This document shows positions 62,273 through 64,000 of a stretch of 64,000 nt of DNA, piece after piece. The position numbers and the translations under genes are program-made. A model generated the notes under the pieces. That model was not told the origin of the DNA and made no database searches. It saw only the letters and a list, made by a program, of their open reading frames with translations. The DNA lies in assembly GCF_016805305.1 (NCBI RefSeq), contig NZ_JAERQN010000001.1, positions 930,001 to 994,000 of the forward strand, in the 5' to 3' direction. Within the stretch, counting starts at the first letter, position 1, and every line of letters starts with the position of its first letter. This stretch comes from Falsiroseomonas ponticola. Its GTDB lineage: Bacteria; Pseudomonadota; Alphaproteobacteria; Acetobacterales; Acetobacteraceae.

Positions 62273-62340
62273 CCGCGCGGTCAGGCAATCCCGCCCACCG
62301 CGCCCGCATTCACTGACCGCGCGTTCAGCGAATCCGCCGG
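62269..62340. repeat. Duplicated palindromic element after copZ
   Basis: TGACCGCGCGGTCA (62270-62283) is a perfect palindrome containing the copZ stop. A near copy, TGACCGCGCGTTCA, stands at 62314-62327. Similar bases follow each (GGCAATCCCGCC and GCGAATCCGCCGG), so the element was probably duplicated. The dyad may be an operator or part of a weak terminator. Confidence 0.55.
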
Positions 62341-62393
62341 CAACGCCCGGGCCTCGCGCCGCGTTCGCGCGGGGTGTGCGGAAAGGGCGGTGC

Positions 62394-62657
62394 ATGGCGA
62401 TCCTCGGGGCGGCTTGGCCCGATGTCTTCAAATGGGCCGCGACCGGGCTGACCATTGCCGGCGCCGGCACCACCGCGGCCGATCTCGGCCGGCGTGCCAC
62501 GGGCTGGGGCTTCGCGCTGCTGTCCGGCGGCTCCGCCTGCTGGCTGGCCTCCGCGCAGCTGGAGCAGGAAAGCCAGCTCGGCCTGACCAACCTGGTGCTG
62601 CTGGCGCTGAACCTCTTCGGCGTCTGGCGCTGGCTGGTCCGGAAGGCCCCGCCCTGA
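62394..62657 (+). CDS. Small membrane protein of unknown function
   Basis: An 87-residue protein with two or three hydrophobic stretches: VFKWAATGLTIAGAGTTAADLG, GWGFALLSGGSACWLASAQLEQ and LGLTNLVLLALNLFGVWRWLV. The last resembles the end of small PnuC-like or DUF membrane proteins. GGAAAGGG lies about eight bases before the ATG at 62394, good support for the start. The function is unknown. It stands 122 bases after copZ in the same direction. Confidence 0.6.
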   Translation: MAILGAAWPDVFKWAATGLTIAGAGTTAADLGRRATGWGFALLSGGSACWLASAQLEQESQLGLTNLVLLALNLFGVWRWLVRKAPP

Positions 62658-62688
62658 GACCTGCGGGGGGCAGGGCCCCCCGCGCGGC

Positions 62689-62964
62689 CTATCGCCGCCT
62701 GATCCGGTCCGGCGCGATATCCACCGGCCCGCCCCGCAGCTGCGCCTGCTCCATCATCTCCCCGGGCTGGGTTTCCCCGGGATGGATCGGGTCATCGACA
62801 TGGCCGGCGGCGCGGGGATCGCCCGTGCCCTCGTCGGTATTGTCCCCGGCGGAATCCGCCATCTCCCCGCTCTCCCCGGGCCGCACCCTTTCGCCGCCCG
62901 GCAGGGTCGGGCGCAGCGCGTCCTCGGACCCGCGCATCTCGTCGATCCTGTCCTTGTCGTCCAT
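62689..62964 (-). CDS. Hydrophilic acidic protein of unknown function
   Basis: A 91-residue, hydrophilic and probably disordered protein rich in Asp, Glu, Gly, Pro and Arg (MDDKDRIDEMRGSEDALRP ... GDNTDEGTGDPRAAGHVDDPIHPGE). No family is recognised. The strand choice rests on a strong minus-strand AGGAGG ending eight bases before the ATG at 62964. Opposite-strand frames of 66 residues (62782-62982) have no such signal. Many high-GC bacteria have small acidic proteins of this kind with stress-related regulation, but no such claim is made here. Confidence 0.6.
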   Translation of the reverse strand: MDDKDRIDEMRGSEDALRPTLPGGERVRPGESGEMADSAGDNTDEGTGDPRAAGHVDDPIHPGETQPGEMMEQAQLRGGPVDIAPDRIRRR

Positions 62965-63072
62965 GGCCCGTCCTCCTGCTGAGGGGGCGGGAACGCGGGG
63001 CCGGCGCGGGGGGTTGCGGGAACCCCGGGGCGGCCTCGTGCCTTGCAGGGGCGCGATGGCGGGAGCGGCGGG

Positions 63073-64000
63073 ATGACCGATTGGTGGCGGGGCGCGGTGA
63101 TCTACCAGGTCTATCCGCGGTCCTTCCGGGATTCGGATGGGGACGGGGTGGGCGACCTGCGGGGCATCCTGCAGGGCCTCGACCATGTCGCGGGCCTTGG
63201 CGTGGACGCGGTCTGGCTCGCGCCCGTCTATGCCTCGCCCCAGGCCGATTTCGGCTATGACGTGGCGGACCACTGCGCGGTGGATCCGCGATACGGCACG
63301 CTCGAGGACCTCGATGCCGTCATCGCGGGGGCGCATGCGCGCGGCCTCAAGGTCATGCTGGACCTGGTGACGGGCCACACCAGCACCGCCCATGCCTGGT
63401 TCCGGGAAAGCCGGGCGCGGCGGGATGGGCCTCTGGCCGCCCGCTATGTCTGGGCGGATGCCAAGGCCGATGGATCGCCGCCCAACAACTGGCTCTCCGT
63501 CTTCGGCGGCCCCGCCTGGCGGTGGGAGCCGCGGCGGCGGCAATACTACCTGCACCATTTCCTGGCCGAGCAGCCCGCCCTGAACCTGGAGGACCCGGCC
63601 ACGCTCGATGCCGTGGCCGGCATCATGCGCTTCTGGCTGGCCCGCGGCGTCGATGGCTTCCGGCTGGATGCGCTGGATTTCGTGGCCCATGACCCCGCGC
63701 TGCGGGACAACCCCGCCGCCCCCCCGCGCCCCGAACCGCCCGCCAAGCTCTTCGGCCTGCAGCTGCACCAGCACGACATGATGGGCCCGGGCACCGGCGC
63801 CATCCTGCGCCGCTTCCGGCAGGAGGCCGATGCCGCCGGCGCCGCGCTGATGGGCGAATTGTCCTCCCAGCCCGGCGCCCATGCCCGCGTCGCCCGCGCC
63901 ACGGCGCCGGGGCTGCTGCACATGGCCTATACGCTGGCGCCGCTGCGCGCCGGCTTCGACCATGGCGTCGCCCGCGCGCTGGTGGAGGCCGCCGCCCAGC
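63073..64000 (+). CDS. GH13 alpha-glucosidase (C-terminal part missing, cut by window edge)
   Basis: The first 309 codons of an oligo-1,6-glucosidase/alpha-glucosidase of GH13. It has WWRGAVIYQVYPRSFRDSDGDGVGDLRGI, VDAVWLAPVYASPQADFGYDVADHCAVDPRYGTLEDLDAVI, region I as MLDLVTGHTSTAHAWF (the common N before H is G here), the nucleophile Asp in GVDGFRLDALDF and the acid-base Glu in ALMGELSS. The usual NNW and PALNLEDP are also present. The reading frame is open to the last base of the window. The start ATG 63073 has GGGAG upstream. Confidence 0.93.
   Translation, partial: MTDWWRGAVIYQVYPRSFRDSDGDGVGDLRGILQGLDHVAGLGVDAVWLAPVYASPQADFGYDVADHCAVDPRYGTLEDLDAVIAGAHARGLKVMLDLVTGHTSTAHAWFRESRARRDGPLAARYVWADAKADGSPPNNWLSVFGGPAWRWEPRRRQYYLHHFLAEQPALNLEDPATLDAVAGIMRFWLARGVDGFRLDALDFVAHDPALRDNPAAPPRPEPPAKLFGLQLHQHDMMGPGTGAILRRFRQEADAAGAALMGELSSQPGAHARVARATAPGLLHMAYTLAPLRAGFDHGVARALVEAAAQ

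Noticed and set aside
62782..62982. A 66-residue plus-strand frame opposite the acidic protein
   Set aside because: No ribosome binding site and no recognisable pattern; the minus-strand frame has a strong AGGAGG at proper spacing.

Overview
The window is about 64 kb of very GC-rich DNA (codon third positions are almost always G or C). It carries flagellar, chemotaxis, histidine, hslUV and many catabolic genes on both strands. Gene content and order (a flgFGAHI rod/ring operon, multi-PAS soluble chemoreceptors, a GTTC-N7-GTTC SOS box, orphan tricarboxylate-transporter binding proteins) point to an alphaproteobacterium, most likely an Acetobacteraceae of the Roseomonas type. That placement is inferred from gene content only. 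I see no rRNA, tRNA, insertion sequence, prophage or CRISPR array. No gap without a gene exceeds about 240 bases.

Layout. (1) 1-7380: flagellum. fliM (cut by the window start) and fliL read leftward; flgF-flgG-flgA-flgH-flgI-flgJ-like-flgN-like, then fliO-fliP, read rightward. (2) 7465-20262: one chemotaxis block. It holds an MCP-like protein with a CheZ-like motif, a STAS protein, cheY, cheA, a soluble multi-PAS receptor, cheW, a second soluble multi-PAS receptor, cheR, cheD and cheB. The two receptors share a 437-bp tract without a mismatch. (3) 20335-28020: mixed accessory genes. These are a hydroxyacid dehydrogenase, an amidohydrolase, an HWE histidine kinase, an FTR1 iron permease under a probable Fur box, an SGNH/DUF4214 protein, an EcsC protein and a Doc-type toxin-antitoxin pair. 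(4) 28084-36102: housekeeping. hslVU reads leftward; hisB-DUF2628-hisH-GNAT-hisA-(small membrane protein)-hisF-hisE reads rightward and is followed by a HIT protein and a SirB1-like protein. HisE has a long histone-H1-like basic tail. (5) 36136-38357: an SOS-controlled UdgX uracil-DNA crosslinking protein, followed by a three-helix membrane protein of unknown role.

(6) 38431-42355: panE-like reductase, aldose-1-epimerase-like protein, a transmembrane chemoreceptor and a degenerate BLUF-like protein. (7) 42321-47380: a leftward operon with NicX-like and NicD-like genes of 2,5-dihydroxypyridine breakdown, an acyl-CoA-dehydrogenase-like gene and an acyl-CoA ligase. A divergent MarR regulator lies across a perfect palindrome. 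(8) 47397-51658: L-threonate-dehydrogenase-like protein, PepSY protein, phosphoesterase and a LacI regulator. (9) 51780-58013: a LacI-controlled catabolic operon with a reductase, an intradiol dioxygenase, a BKACE enzyme, an SDR and a tricarboxylate-type binding protein. It ends at a strong terminator and is followed by an NMT1-like protein and a CMD-like protein. (10) 58083-64000: secreted trypsin-like protease, copA-cueR-copZ copper operon, two small unknown genes and a GH13 alpha-glucosidase cut by the window end.

The most interesting points are four. The first is a possible short route from hydroxyquinol to succinyl-CoA through BKACE (51780-55329). The second is the CheZ-like motif in the MCP-like protein. 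The third is the SOS-box UdgX gene coupled to a membrane protein. The fourth is the family of clear palindromic operators (Fur-, MarR-, LacI- and CueR-type and a toxin-antitoxin operator), which assign regulation to five separate modules.
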